64,000 nt of DNA from Macrocybe gigantea (lineage: Eukaryota > Basidiomycota > Agaricomycetes > Agaricales > Callistosporiaceae), in NCBI GenBank assembly GCA_011319805.1, contig SJRY01000065.1:248001-312000 (forward strand). The letters run 5' to 3'. The translations under genes and the position numbers were made by a program. Positions 11,981 through 24,137 of the stretch are shown piece by piece. Each line of letters begins with the position of its first letter. Positions within the stretch are counted from its first letter, which is position 1. Below the pieces are notes generated by a model. It was not told the DNA's origin. It worked only from the letters and a program-made list of their open reading frames with translations, and made no database searches.

Positions 11981-12248
11981 GCGCGGACGCCTTCCGCCCC
12001 TTGCCTTGTCCAAAGTTTTCTTCTTTAATCGTTCGTATCCCTCATGGTAGTTGTACTCTGTAGTACGTTTTATACAATAGCTACACTGCACCATTCCGAA
12101 TAAGAATACGCGTTTTTTTTTCACCAACGCGAGAGGAACTTTTGAAATTGAATTGTCCTTGTACGGCTACCGGAATAGGAGAAATGTATCTCAGATGTAT
12201 GTGCATGAAAGGAAGGAAAAAAGAAAGAAAAAAGTCTGTCCGGTGCTC

Positions 12249-15172
12249 TCACATTCCAAACGGCTCCACATGCAACGACACCGCCGGTCCACCTCTCAGC
12301 ACATCCACGAACCTCGGCTCACGCAGCACGCATCTGACGGCACGCACCAATCCCGGCGGGCCACAAGCTACGAGGGACCAAAAAAGAATCAACACAGATA
12401 TCCATGAGACAGCATAACCCACTTCCATACCATTGATAGACACATCCCCGACCGCGGACCCGATCTCCGCGCGCACCAGCGCGTCGAGATCCGGTCGGCC
12501 CTGAAGCACCTGCACAGCGGGCGACGCCCACACAGCCATGCACGCGCTTGAGCCTATCCCAGTATTCCCTCTCTTCCCTTCTTTTTCTTCTCCTTCTTCT
12601 CCTGAAACGGTCGCGGTGACAGGCGTGTTCAGATCGTCCGCGTACCCGCACTCGTCCAAGGCAGGCGACAAATCCGAGGACGCTGAAGCAGTGACTGGCG
12701 CCGTCACGTGGACCATGATCTCGAACTGCATGCTCATCGGAGCGAGCTGCAGCGCCTGCAAAAGTGCGTCCGCGACCCATTCGAGGTGGCCTGTGACGTT
12801 TCCTTTAGACTAAAAAAGTCATTGCTTAGCCGAGTATGTGGGGAAAACTCGCCTGCGTCACGGATCACCCAGACGAACACCACCTTGACGCAGTCCGACT
12901 TGCCTTTCTGCGCGCGACTACCCCAAAATAAAAAAAAAAAAAGAGGAGAAATGATAATTCAGAAGGGGATGGACGTCTCGCAGTTGGACGATCGACTCAC
13001 AAAACCAGGCTCTGCAGCAACGGCAGCGTGAACGAGATGCCCGAGCCGCCTATCCGCAACAAAGTTCAGCTCACCGGCTTCAAAGGAAGCTTGAAAGACT
13101 GGGGACTCACCAGCGACTAGCAGCACACTCGCATATCCGCAGCACGGGCGGGTTCCCATATGGCCCATCCACGAGCGCCTTCATCTGCACCGCGCCTGCG
13201 CGGTCTATAGCCTGCGCTCGGCGCTCCGCAGCGTGAAACAGGCGCCTCGTGAACCCGTCTCGCACACGTACGAGGAACACCAAAGACCGTCGCGCATCGA
13301 CGCTCTGACCAGCATCTTCCAGCCTCTTAAGTGTGCCCTCCTTCTCAGCGTCGTGCCCAGGCATAGGCGCAGTCCCGCACGCTGGCCACAGCCGACGCTG
13401 GCGATCGTGAATGGGTGCGCCTCAAGCGGGAGCGGGACTCGCGCAACGAGGCGTAACGGCAGCGCGGCCCAGGCAACAACAGCCGACGAGGCGGTAGCGA
13501 CGCCGGGAAGGACAGGTATGCCCACTGCCCGGGACGCCAGCGCACGTGCGGCACGGGGCACAACGTCACGCGAAGCGCATATGGCGAGAGGACCTCCACA
13601 CGCGCGTCGGCGTCGGGCGCTCTTGCCGCTGCTGTACCGCGTCGTGACGTGCTCTGGCGAAAGAGCATGCACCCGAAGCGCGGTGGCACGTTGGTGATGA
13701 GCAGTCGGAGCAGGCGCAGGAAGCGGTCGAGCGCCCAGAGAAAGAGCGACGGCCAGATGTACGAGCCCGTTCTGAGAACGAATAAAGAAACATGTCAGAG
13801 TGAGAGACGGTCGTTCGGCAAGACAAACAAGTGTGTTGCACGCACTTGAGCTCTGCGGCGTGAAAGTAGCCTGCAAGGAGCGTTATGCTGTTTTTTTTTT
13901 TTTTAAATGTCGCTGCGGGAAGAGAGTTAGCCAAACTCACAAGACGAGCAGAAAGTGCATAATGAGGAATGCCTCGTATCCGAGGTTCCGGAGCGGCCGG
14001 ATGCACACCACCGAGAGCACGGACAGCGCCGTGACAGAAAGGAGGCCGCATTGTATCCACGGTTGGCTCCACGACGTCGTTCCTTTCAATCTGAGCGGGC
14101 AGATAGCGCAAGGGCAGTCAGACGGTCCATTATCGACTTTGCGGCAGGACAAAAATTACTCGCCCCATTTTCATCTGCAACAAATGCCACCGATCAGCCC
14201 TTCTGCAAAGATGCAAGACAGAGAGATGCAGCACTCACGCGGCCCCCGCCATGCACCCAGAACAGCACGCACAGCACGCGCGCAGTCATCCGGTGCAGGT
14301 AGTTGAGCTATTTTCAGATTCGTTCCATCAGCGGAAGAAAGAGAAAAAAATAGACCTAGAAGCGGGAACAATTATATCTCACTTTTTCGGGACCGACACC
14401 TGTTAGGGCTGAGACATTTCCAGAAGGTAAAGAGATCGAACGAGAAGAGAGTCAGTACGTTTCGGACCGCAGGCGATCGAAGACAGCGAACGGAGGCGCA
14501 GCGTACCCGATATGATATTGTTTTTCATCCCTAAAGCGGTGGTCAGGACCAGCTGTGCGCTGGCAATATTGCCTGCACGGTTGGCCCAGTAGCGCGGGTC
14601 ATAGCGCTGACCCTTTTGGGAAGTTGCTGCACAGCAATGGAGGGGGGAAAAAGTTGAACATCGAAATGCGTACGACTTTGCGAGACTCACTATTGATAAA
14701 CGACAAGGTGAATATGAGTACGATGTACGCCGCGGTGAGGAGCACCTCGGCGAGGTTGAGCGTGTAGGACTTCCCCAATGGGATCGTCCACCGGAACGCG
14801 ATAGCCTTCCACGCGTTCGCGCATGCCGCGGGTAGGCGCCTCACATCCACGGGCGGCGTGGCGGCGTCATCATGCTCTGCCCACGCTCTCGATCATGATC
14901 CCGGCGCGATCGAAAAAGGCCCGGGCGCGGAGCCGAGGGGCTCAGAAGTAGGCGCACGGCGAGAGCGGCGTAATAGCAAAGCGAGAGGAGCGCGAGGAGT
15001 GCTGCGACGCAGTACCACGCGTACTTTGGATACGTGTCTGCTCGCGCGACTCGAAGCAGCTTGTCTCGTCAGGCACTTTGGTGGTCGCATTGGTGGCGGT
15101 GCCCGCTGCAGCGGCCAGAACGGCGGCAGCGGTGGAGGTAGGGCTTGGGGCTTGGAGGGGTGAAGCCGTCAT
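12249..15172 (-). CDS. Ferric/cupric reductase, copy 1 (FRE-type), with several frame changes
   Basis: Membrane flavocytochrome that passes electrons from NADPH through FAD and haem to extracellular Fe3+ or Cu2+. The start MTASPLQAPSP is at 15172. Recognisable segments in order: YPKYAWYCVAALLALL (TM), YDPRYWANRAGNIASAQLV, LNYLHRMTARVLCVLFWVHG with haem-type His, RPLRNLGYEAFLIMHFLLVL, AHPFTIASV (FAD-binding), VDGPYGNPP, GGSGISFTLPLL (NADPH) and VSLHVEPFGM at the stop. Intron positions match copy 2. Frame changes of one base lie near 15066, in 13360-13500 (two), and near 13140. I noticed no in-frame stop substitutions. It may therefore be intact in the living genome with consensus errors, or a young pseudogene. 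Confidence 0.8.
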
Positions 15173-15235
15173 GTTCGTCGTCTTGGCGGAGAGAGGGGGA
15201 TAGAGCGCTTGTCCGAGAGAAGGGTCCCTCGCTCC

Positions 15236-15242
15236 TATTTTA
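15236..15242 (-). promoter_or_regulatory. TATA box of ferric reductase copy 1
   Basis: The minus strand reads CCTATAAAATAGG here, about 65 bp upstream of the ATG at 15172. Confidence 0.6.
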
Positions 15243-15483
15243 TAGGGACGTTTGCAAGTGCTCCGAGATGCGCACCCATCGTCTGGTTGGGGAAAGGGCG
15301 AGACCAGGTCCATTGAACAGGATTATCCGTGCGGATAAGAAAAAATAGAAATGGGGCAGCCAAGGACAAAATGAACAACATTGCCGGCATAAAGCCTCGT
15401 AATGGGCTTGGGAGGGATAAATACGGTGCGCAATGTAAGCGGAGGAACCGTTCAACGAGACGATCAAGGATCATTTCGGGCTT

Positions 15484-15512
15484 ATCTGATAAAAAAAAAA
15501 ATTATCTGATAA
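15484..15512. promoter_or_regulatory. Two iron-regulatory GATA elements (ATCTGATAA) upstream of reductase copy 1
   Basis: ATCTGATAA occurs at 15484-15492 and again at 15504-15512, 20 bp apart, each within a TTATCTGATAA palindrome and separated by an A-rich run. ATCWGATAA is the established binding consensus of the fungal iron-sensing GATA repressors (Urbs1, SreA/Sre, Fep1). The sites lie about 310-340 bp upstream of the start of a ferric reductase, as expected for repression under iron-replete conditions. Occupancy is an inference. Confidence 0.7.
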
Positions 15513-17066
15513 GCGGGGACAAAATTATCATATGGCGTGAAATCTAATCTGCAGCCAATGGCATGTGGGTCTGGGCTCGGAGACGTTGCCGTTTTGGGGA
15601 AATGGAACATGAAAGTCATTTCAAGGGTGCGAATGGCTGGAAGATGCAGGTCCTAGTTGCCTTTCGTCGCAAAACGAAAATGGTTTTGGAACGAGAACAG
15701 GCTAGCATGTGGACGCGACTGCTGTTTGACGCCCTGGCGCGCGTCGTCAAAGTCAATCTGCATCGCAAAGCGCGAACAACGGAAGAGCCAAGTTGACAGA
15801 CGTCTTCATGGTATTTGCCATATCTGTCGGACGGTTTCGGAGATCTCGTTTTCTGTGCAAGCCGACGACGTCCGCGCGGTGTCTTTTCGGATTTTCCAGA
15901 AACCGCTTTTGCCGTGTGAATGGCATCATTCCAGAGTGAAAGGAAGCAACGCGACGCGGTCCCGGCCGTGTGCTGGGATGGCGATGATGAAGCGGTCAAG
16001 AGTTCGTCTGCGATCCATGAGAAAATTCTGGCGAGTTCGTTGATGACGCGGGTGTGGGAAAATATCGTTGACTTTACCGTCACTACCACAACGGTAACTG
16101 CACGGATAAATGCCGCACCCACGATGTGGACACCTGAGCCTGCATATTTAGTCGATATCGAAGCCAATTCAACTCTTTCGACGTTCCTCTTGTCGTCTTC
16201 ATGGAGTTGCGTAGTTCTTATCGCCTCTCGCTTTCATTCATGGATTAGCCAAAAAAGCCCCCAGACCAGCCTCCTATCTGTCGCCGTCATGTCCAGGAGT
16301 TGCCTCTCTTGCATGACCTTTTTCCTCATCGTATCGATGGCAGATCCTAATCAACCATTAACCATAACTCAGGACTCTTTGACCGAGCGTAGACAATGGT
16401 CTCGGTAGGTTCGCATCAGGTACCAAGTCTGTCAGAGTATAGATTCGTCCATACCTTGCTCCTCCGCGTCGTCCGCTTTTTGCTCATCTGATGAATGACG
16501 CTCGCTGCAGGGATGAAGATTTCCAAAAGCTATTTCAGTTCTCATCATTGCAATCTATGGCCCGGTGCCAAGCATACATCGTTTTGACTATTTCGGCGTC
16601 ATTGTGTATAGGTTGATCAACTGCTTGAAGTCTCCGGACATCGTTCGCAGACCCCATGCATTAGTTGAATCCTGCACGCAAGCTACATGGCACCATCGTA
16701 GGAAAGGATTCCACTATTAGAAGGGTGACGAATGAAAAGTTGGACAGGACACAACGGCTCCAGAGCATTCTTCACGACGACGTTACTAAAAACTGTTCGG
16801 CTCACTGTTTATTCTGTCCTATTGACCAGGTGCCAAACAAAACAATTTGCTACGTTAGTCCTTGTGGTGAAGAATGGGTTGAATCCACATCTTTATAAAC
16901 ATGGGTAACTGAATATCTACTATAACTGAATATCTACTAGTCCAGAAACGAAGCATAGGTGATAAGTTATATCCAGACCGCCTAGCAGGAAGATAAAGGC
17001 AGGAGCTGCAAGTTTTACTGAAGTAACAATGATTAGGCATGATACAAGGAAGCCATGATTTCGAAC
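15513..17066. other. Intergenic region between the two reductases
   Basis: Holds the distal promoter of copy 1 and the 3' flank of copy 2. A 183-codon open frame at 15616-16167 (minus) has no family features. A short tandem duplication of TAACTGAATATCTACTA lies at 16907-16940. No supported gene. Confidence 0.45.
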
Positions 17067-19525
17067 TCACTGCATGCCAAATCCTTCGACATGCAGCGAT
17101 ACGGCTGGACCACCTTTAGAACGGCCATGAAACGAGAGCACGCGAGGCTCGACGGATGCTCTGGGAGACCATCAGGCCCACAGACTGCAAGGGAATCACG
17201 GGTTTTCGAGACGGAGCAATTGCATAGGAAGAACGCACCGCTCACTGAAACCTCTCCGTCGGCGTTCTCCAACTCTTCCTCAGTAAAGCTTCCATATCCG
17301 GCCTTCCTTGATGAACGTGTACGAACGGAGACGAAAGAATCGCCAAATCCGTTTTTGGATTTTGTAACCTCGCTTCCGAATCGGCGGTGCTGAAAGAGTC
17401 CGTCTCGCTGGACAGGTGGTGATGAACATGTTGAGACTCAAGCTCAAGGAGGAAGGCACATTCTGAATGGCAAGCATGAGTGAGTCTGCGATCCATCTTA
17501 TGTTGTCTATGATTCCATAGTAAGAGGAATTAGCGGTCAATGTATTAGATATGTAGGGTGCTTACTAGACTCTCGGATGACCCAGACGAAGACAATCCTT
17601 TTGCAAGACAGTTTGCCTTGTTCGGCTCGACTTTGAGAAGGAGAATCACCGACATGAAAAATAGACAAGACAAGGAGAAACTTACGAAACGAGATTAAGG
17701 AAGAGAGGTAGCGTGAAAGTGATACCGCGAACCGCCGGCGACGAACACGACAGTGCTGAAGCCCTGGAACGAAGGTGGAGCGCCATATGGACCGTCTAAA
17801 AACAAGCGCATCCTCTGTTTTCGTTCCGCCAAACGCATCAAGCGTTGCGTAAAGCCCCCGTGGACGCGGCCATGAACGTCACGGTCCTTCCTAAGCCCAT
17901 CCTGTCCAAGGTGTCCAACGACGTGTCTCGTAAGCCAGGTTGCTTCTCTTCATCTCCGCGTGTGACTTCGCCGTTGCTATTGCTCTCGCCAGACACAGGC
18001 ATGCAGACAGAGGAGATAGTGAATGGGTGCGACTGGAAGGACGTGATGGCAGGAACAGTAAGGTAGGCATTCTGTCCAGGTGTCCAGAAGAAGTGACGCG
18101 GTCTTTCCAGTCGTATGCGCATGAAATGAGGAGATAGGATATCGATCTTTGCGTCGAGCTCTTCTGCTCCTGCTGGCTTGAAATAGCCAAAATTGAACAT
18201 GATCAAACGCATTCCGCGAAGAAAACGGTCAAAGCCCCAAAGGACGAGGGATGGCATTATATAATATTCCTCTCTGTAATGCACAAACGGTCATAAAAAA
18301 TTTGCCTCTGAGCGATAAGGATGGATGTGACGTACTCAAATCCGTGTGCATGCAAATAGCCTGCTATGATGAAGGTCCTGTAGATAATGACCGACATAAG
18401 GCCAAAGTTCGGGAGCGATGCACGCTATAGCGCTATAGCACGCACCCGCCAAAAATCAAGTGAGCAACACGGAAATACTCGTAATTCCTTTCTCGGAGCG
18501 GTCGAACCGAAACGATGGCCAAGACGGCCAAAGCGGAAGCGCCCAAAATGCCAGACTGAACCCACGCATGTGACATCGCAACACCACCGTCATAGCTGAA
18601 ATGAGGTAATTTTAGTCCATGATAAAAGTTCAACGATCGTCATCCTGACCTGATGTAGATCTGTGTAATTTGATGAATGAAACTCAGATAGCCCTACATA
18701 AGATGAAGACTTACGCGGCCCGCGCCATGTAACCAAATGAGGACGAGAAGCACTCGGGCCGTCATGCGATGCAAAAAGTTCAACTGGAGGTGTCGATTAA
18801 TATTATGTCACGCCTTGAGTAGTTGGACGCACCTGTTCACAGCTCATGCCAGTAAGGACTACAAGGTGCACCTTATCAGCTGTGGGGATCTACGAAGATG
18901 AGAGATCAACGCACGAGACAATGGGTTGTTCTTCATGCCTAGCAAAGTCGTCAAGGTCACCTGGGAAGCAGCGATATTCCCCGCTCTGTTTGCCCAATAT
19001 TTGGGATCAAATTTCACGCCTGTCAGCGAAGTAGCTGTGGCCAACACAGACTAGTCAGAAAAAAATGTAGCCATAACCACAGACGGAAAGCGGCTGCCTA
19101 CTGTTGATCAACGACCAAGCGAATACCAAAACGATGTATGCAGCGGTGAGCACCAGCTCCGCCATGTTGAGTCGATACGACTTCCCAAAATCCACGCTCC
19201 ACCTGAAGGCAAGAGCACGATATGCATGTAGGACGGCTTTGGGCAGGCGTCGGGCATCCACGACGCCACGGCGATGCAGCCGTCCAATACGCTCGAGTCC
19301 CTGCTGTGATGCGATACTGGTGTTGCCGTCCTTGCGAAGCCGCTTCGCTTTGTAGAACGAGTTGAACGCTCCTAAAGCAACGGAGATGAAGTGGCAGAGA
19401 GAAACGAGTCCGATGAAGCCCGCGACACAGTATGCAACTCGTCTCGGGTACTCTTCCGCCCTGTAGGATCGAAGGGCCTTGTCGGGATCGACAGTAGCAG
19501 CAAGCACAGCGGATGCAGAGTCCAT
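17067..19525 (-). CDS. Ferric/cupric reductase, copy 2 (FRE-type), with several frame changes
   Basis: Tandem paralogue of copy 1. It starts MDSASAVLAATVDPDKALRS and carries YPRRVAYCVAGFIGLVSL (TM), FDPKYWANRAGNIAASQ, NFLHRMTARVLLVLIWLHG, VRPLRERNYEYFRVAHL, IAGYLHAHGFE, FWTPGQNAYLTVPA, SHPFTISSV, FLDGPYGAPPSFQGFSTVVF, VAGGS and a final GGPAVSLHVEGFGMQ with stop at 17067-17069. The shared intron positions and segment order show recent tandem duplication with divergence in the loops. One-base frame changes lie near 17865, 17727, 17287, 17170 and 17118, with conserved coding sequence resuming in another frame each time. No iron-type GATA pair is visible upstream, unlike copy 1, so the two copies may be regulated differently. 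Confidence 0.8.
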
Positions 19526-19640
19526 TGTTTTCCTTGGAAATAGGATTGTTGCGTTTGCTAGTCGGCTCCGTGTCTGTCTTTCTTCTGCGACGAAGAGAAG
19601 GTTTTCGCTTGTGCTACCTAATATCGTTCCATTCGACGCC

Positions 19641-19647
19641 CTTTATA
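19641..19647 (-). promoter_or_regulatory. TATA-like box of ferric reductase copy 2
   Basis: The minus strand reads TATAAAG about 115 bp upstream of the ATG at 19525. Confidence 0.4.
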
Positions 19648-20282
19648 TGAACTGATTTGCCGAATTTTACGCATTGGTCGCTGGCTTGCATATTTTCGTC
19701 AACCTCCTCCCGCGATCTAGGATTGGATGTCGGACTGACAGTGTGGTAACGTCTGAGGACGATCAACGAGCGGAGAATTTCAGCCACCCTAGTCCAGAAT
19801 CAGGCTTTCTGCGCCTTCCATCCTAACCAGGCTCTGTTGTGGGGTTCCAACAAAGCGGAACGGTTGATGATAGTCGATCACCACCTCGCTCCCGAAGGGT
19901 GCTTATTCAAAGGGCTCCACGACAACCGAACGATATCACCATCTCTGCAGTGACGAAGTCGATTAATTCCACATTGGGGGAAAGACGTCGGTAAAAGGCC
20001 GACAAGAAGCTCGGATCCAGCGCTTGTCCTTGGAAAGTCGTCTGAAAATCCTCGGTTACCAAGGTAGATCACCAGCATGCGAGTCGTCGCGCGTTGGTGA
20101 CGCCTATCGTAAAGAGCAAATCATTCGCGTTGAATTGAATGCGGGAAATAACGAGGGCAGATAAGCGAGAACCATGATTGATAGAGCAAGGAAGAAGGTG
20201 GCGGCCGTCGCGGAACACCGTAGCACTCCGTTCGTCAGGGAAAGAAAGGCATGCTGTAGTATAGTACGTGCAGTGTGCACCA

Positions 20283-21868
20283 TTAGCTGCGTAGCTTCCT
20301 CTTCACATTGCGATCCATATTTAGCAGATAGTACGAGGGTAATTTCCGAGATAACTGTGCATACGAGTCAGCTGCACGAATGAACCGCTGCGAGAACCAA
20401 AAAAGGCAAATCGAGAAAATCGCGGGTACTGTTGCTTTGATGGGCTTCTGGAGATTTTCCCTTATTTCAACGGATTGACGCAAGCTGATGGCTGGTGGAA
20501 AATCCATTCTTGCGATTGGAAGCGCGCGATATGAGTGCGGGACGACATGACGGCCTTTCAATACGATGCGCACCGTATCTAGCAGCCGGTATCAATTTGG
20601 ATGACAGTGATGATGTCCATGACAATCACCATCTGGGTTCTTTCACGGATTGTCTTGGAGGAAATACTAATTTCAAGAGAAAGATACGTAGTGCCAAGGC
20701 ACTGTGATCAAACCATCCTGAGTGGACTGAGACGATGAGTCGCCAAGTTGCAAAGCATTCCGGTCACGAAATGTGGAGAAAGGCCATATGGACGTGAGTA
20801 TGAGCAGATGTGCATCTCCACGAGTTCTTCTGATTAGACGAAATGTAGGCGGCCCGCTCGCTCGAAATCCGTGGTGTTCCGACGCTTCGAGGAAATGGCA
20901 CCGTGGGACTGGTTGATATTGTAATTTCATCCATACCGCGATAGCATACTCCAAGTCCCAAATATCCATCATTTATGCGAGAAACAGTCGACAGTGAGTT
21001 GAGAAATTTCGGAATGCGACAGAGGAGTGGTGTGAACACTTGCCAGTGGAGGAAACATGGTACAAAGTGAATATTACGTAATGATACTTCCACGCTTTGC
21101 TCGACGTTCGGTCTCACAGCAAAAACGGCGACCTCGTCTACCCTTCCTTTGTAACCGATAGACTGAAGGTCATGGAGTTGAAGTGGTAGGCTGAAATTCA
21201 CTTTGTAATGAGGCTACTTCTTCTCAGTCATCTCTGTTCCACACGTGTGTCAATTCTGGCGGGGACATCATCGTTCGAAGTCGATGCAACCAGGAGCGTA
21301 CCCTCGTCTCAAGAATATCTACTCTAAATCTGTCAATTGGGGTGATGTTACGGAGCGACGGCGACTTGTTTTTCGAAACTGTCGTTGGGGCCTTGCGGCG
21401 TCTTGATAATTACTGTCCTCATGGCCGCCCTACCGATTGATGGCCTTAAATCTCGTACTTACCTGCCGCTTTTGCGACGCACGGTACATACCCCAATCAG
21501 GAAAGAACACAAGTTGACACTTATTGTCTGGAGCTTATCTTTTGAGCTTACCATCCTATAGCAACCAAACCCACCTGAGCTTCACGGCGTCGGAGCCCTT
21601 CAAAGTAGCACTGAGATGGTCTTGAAATGGGTGGACCGTCTTCGCGCATGCGTTCTTCCAGAGGAACAGCCGTTCGTGATATCACTGCCTTCCATTCACG
21701 TTGTCCAGGGCTTCATCGATTCATCTGTGCTGTCCATCGGCAGGATCGGATCTCCGTCTTCAAGACTGGGTAAAAACTCCGGCTCATATTTCGCTCTTAC
21801 TTTGATGTCTAGGGCGTCCATTTTGCATGCCAGACGTCGATGAAGCCTTCTCATGGGAAGCGCGTTGC
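20283..21868 (-). CDS. Possible multi-exon gene of unknown function, structure unresolved
   Basis: A plausible start lies near 21820 (MDALDIKVRAKYEPEFLPS, acidic). It is followed downstream by coding-looking pieces: PLEERMREDGPPISRPSQCY near 21660, TLLVASTSNDDVPARIDTRV near 21270, and a 145-codon frame at 20764-21201 containing QLHDLQSIGYKGRVDEVAVF. I cannot find a splice pattern that joins them all and do not recognise the family. It may be a degenerate gene. Confidence is low. Confidence 0.3.
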
Positions 21869-22029
21869 ATGTATAGACACATGCCGACTTTGGCAAACGG
21901 GGGTGGTTTAAAATGAGGTGGATCTTGAGCCAGAGACGATACTGCCATTCACCACAAGTTAAAGTTCGTGTCTACATTTCATGCATGACTGGATTCCTCG
22001 CTGACACTGTCGCCAATTCGTAGATCATC

Positions 22030-22656
22030 ATGAGCGTGTGGCCCAAAATCCCTGCAAATCAAGTGGAGGCGGTGTTCGCCGAAGCCACGGGCGAGGAAAG
22101 CATCCAGATAAGCTACAAAGGCGTCTCCGACGCCGTCAAAAAAGTTGTCGACAGCTTAATCAAGGAGAAGAAAATTACCCCCGCCGAAGGCGCCGTAGTG
22201 CAGCGCACACTCTTCCACTCCACGGCCATGTCTATGGGCCTCTTCTGCTTCGTCTACCCCTACGAACGGTACAAGAAGATTTCGAAGAAGGATTCGGCGG
22301 CCGTGTTCGGCCTGGACAACTTCAGCGATGCCAACGGGAGCGCTCTCAAGGCCAAGTATAAAGACACGGTCATCCACACGTGGGCGCCTTCAAAGGTCAC
22401 ACCCACGTGGTTCGCTGATGTGATGCGGAACTCGTTCGCGCACGCTCAATCCCAAGTGGTGGAGAATAAGACGGCCCACAAGCTCTTTGTCGACATCTCA
22501 AATGTCGACCCGAAGGGCAACGTGAACTTTCACATATCGATGTGGATTCAAGACTTTGGCGACCTCGTCGCGCTCGCTCTCCAGAACTTCATCGGGAACG
22601 TCGTGCAGGGCGGCAAATGGGAGCCACTTTCTACAATCTTGAAGCAGCAGTTGTGA
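22030..22656 (+). CDS. Intronless 208-residue protein with a HEPN-like RNxxxH motif
   Basis: Single-exon open frame starting MSVWPKIPANQVEAVF, with no signal peptide or membrane segment. It is mostly helical in appearance. Residues 133-138 read R-N-S-F-A-H in the context DVMRNSFAHAQSQ, the polar-residue R-x4-H signature of HEPN ribonucleases and nucleotide-binding domains, and it is followed by a beta-like stretch. What is seen is only the motif and its helical context. Family membership and RNase activity are inferences. The third base usage is GC-rich and regular, which supports real coding, and no shadow frame competes. Confidence 0.75.
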   Translation: MSVWPKIPANQVEAVFAEATGEESIQISYKGVSDAVKKVVDSLIKEKKITPAEGAVVQRTLFHSTAMSMGLFCFVYPYERYKKISKKDSAAVFGLDNFSDANGSALKAKYKDTVIHTWAPSKVTPTWFADVMRNSFAHAQSQVVENKTAHKLFVDISNVDPKGNVNFHISMWIQDFGDLVALALQNFIGNVVQGGKWEPLSTILKQQL

Positions 22657-24137
22657 AGAGAGATGCTGAAGTGCTGTATATTTTTGGTAGTTGCCCGAGT
22701 CACTCAGAGAATGGTGAATTTGCAAACTGATGCCCCGTCTGTATATTCCAATGAAATTAGTACAAACGTTGGTGCAAGTGCCGATCGCAACGATGCGGCG
22801 AGCCGTCTGTGGTGGGTAGCGTGTTAAAAGATTCATCCTCCATTGTGAGAGCAAAAAGGTTGTGACGATACATATAACCAGATGAAGAACTTCAACTCAA
22901 ATTTTGAGCGCTATCGCTGTACTTCCTTCCAATACGAAACATGCCATGGAAGCTATTGTCGGTAGATCGAGGCCCCTTCTCCGTCCGTGGAGGAGACACG
23001 TACTTCCTCACCCAATTTAGCGAAAATCTTGTATTCAGGCTGGATAAATGCGGCAGCGCGTTGTGCTCAACCGAAGCTATCGACGGCATAGTTTGTGGAC
23101 GTCCAGAACTCCATCGCTTAGGCTCAAAGCAACGTATTTCTGGAAGTTGCGCGGTGAACAGGATCGCCTCAAGATTTCCCACGTCGACCGCTCATGGACT
23201 CTGGAGATGCCGTGGCGGAGGCGGATGCAGGACCGTATCAAGATCATCGCACAGGGGTAGCGTGTAACCCGCTGTGGACCGTTCTGCAACAGCAGCGGGA
23301 GCCGTTCCCTTTGGCATTCTGTAAGGCATAGTCATACCATGGTATGAGGCAGCCAGTAGTTTGTATTATTTGATTGTTTCCGATTGCTACGCTGGCATCG
23401 CATTCTCGCTTGCGTTCAGAGGAAAGGACGCCCACCCAAAAGCGCTGAATAATTGGCGTCATCAAGTCAAAATGGCATGACAAGCACAATTGAGCGCCTT
23501 GTGCCCGTAGCCAATAAATTCGTCCTGTCCTGCTGGGGAAATAACTCCATTTGACTCGCGAAGCACATCCTTCCCATGTCACCTCATCGTACCTCCGGCC
23601 CTCACGCTCAACGAGTTCGAGGTCATTGAGGGTCGGCTAGACAGCAAAAAATCCAATCGGTGCCGACAGGGGACCGGAAGCGACCAACTTATCGCGATAA
23701 GCAGAGATTGAGTGCGGATGACGGAGCCCCATACGGCTGCAAGTAAGCGCAATATTCTGTGTGCGTGACAGGGCGCATCAGAGCATGACTTCGGACCTCG
23801 GCCTGCTCCCCCCGACGGCTCTCTAGAGGCCTAATGAACAGCATTTGATTGCACAGCAGCCCGCAGGCCTAGTGGAAAAGGCCGTAAAATCTGTTATGGG
23901 CATGTACACCGCTATCCATACTTGCGCAGTGAGAGGCGAGAGTTGGCTGAGATGGTGTTACATAATCACACGTGCCAGTAGTTTTGCAGCAAAATCTTTT
24001 CTTGGCGACAAAAGCCAATCTGCTTGCTCGTCCTGCCTCTTCCCTCCCTTCCTCGTCCGCGAAATAGCCTTTTATCAACCGCAGTGCTCCATCTATTTCA
24101 ACTTGTATCATCTTTTTGACAGCACTATCCAGCTACT
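22657..24137. other. Intergenic region
   Basis: Only short, unrelated open frames. TTATCGCGATAAG near 23690 is a perfect short palindrome of unknown relevance. The right end is the leader of the zinc-finger gene. Confidence 0.45.

Noticed and set aside
13205..13876. Open frame of 223 codons on the minus strand as a separate gene
   Set aside because: It overlaps the reductase exon; only its AHPFTIASV part is in the conserved frame, the rest is an alternative reading.
15616..16167. Minus-strand frame of 183 codons between the reductases
   Set aside because: No motif, no homology pattern to the reductases, and no supporting splice sites; kept as intergenic.
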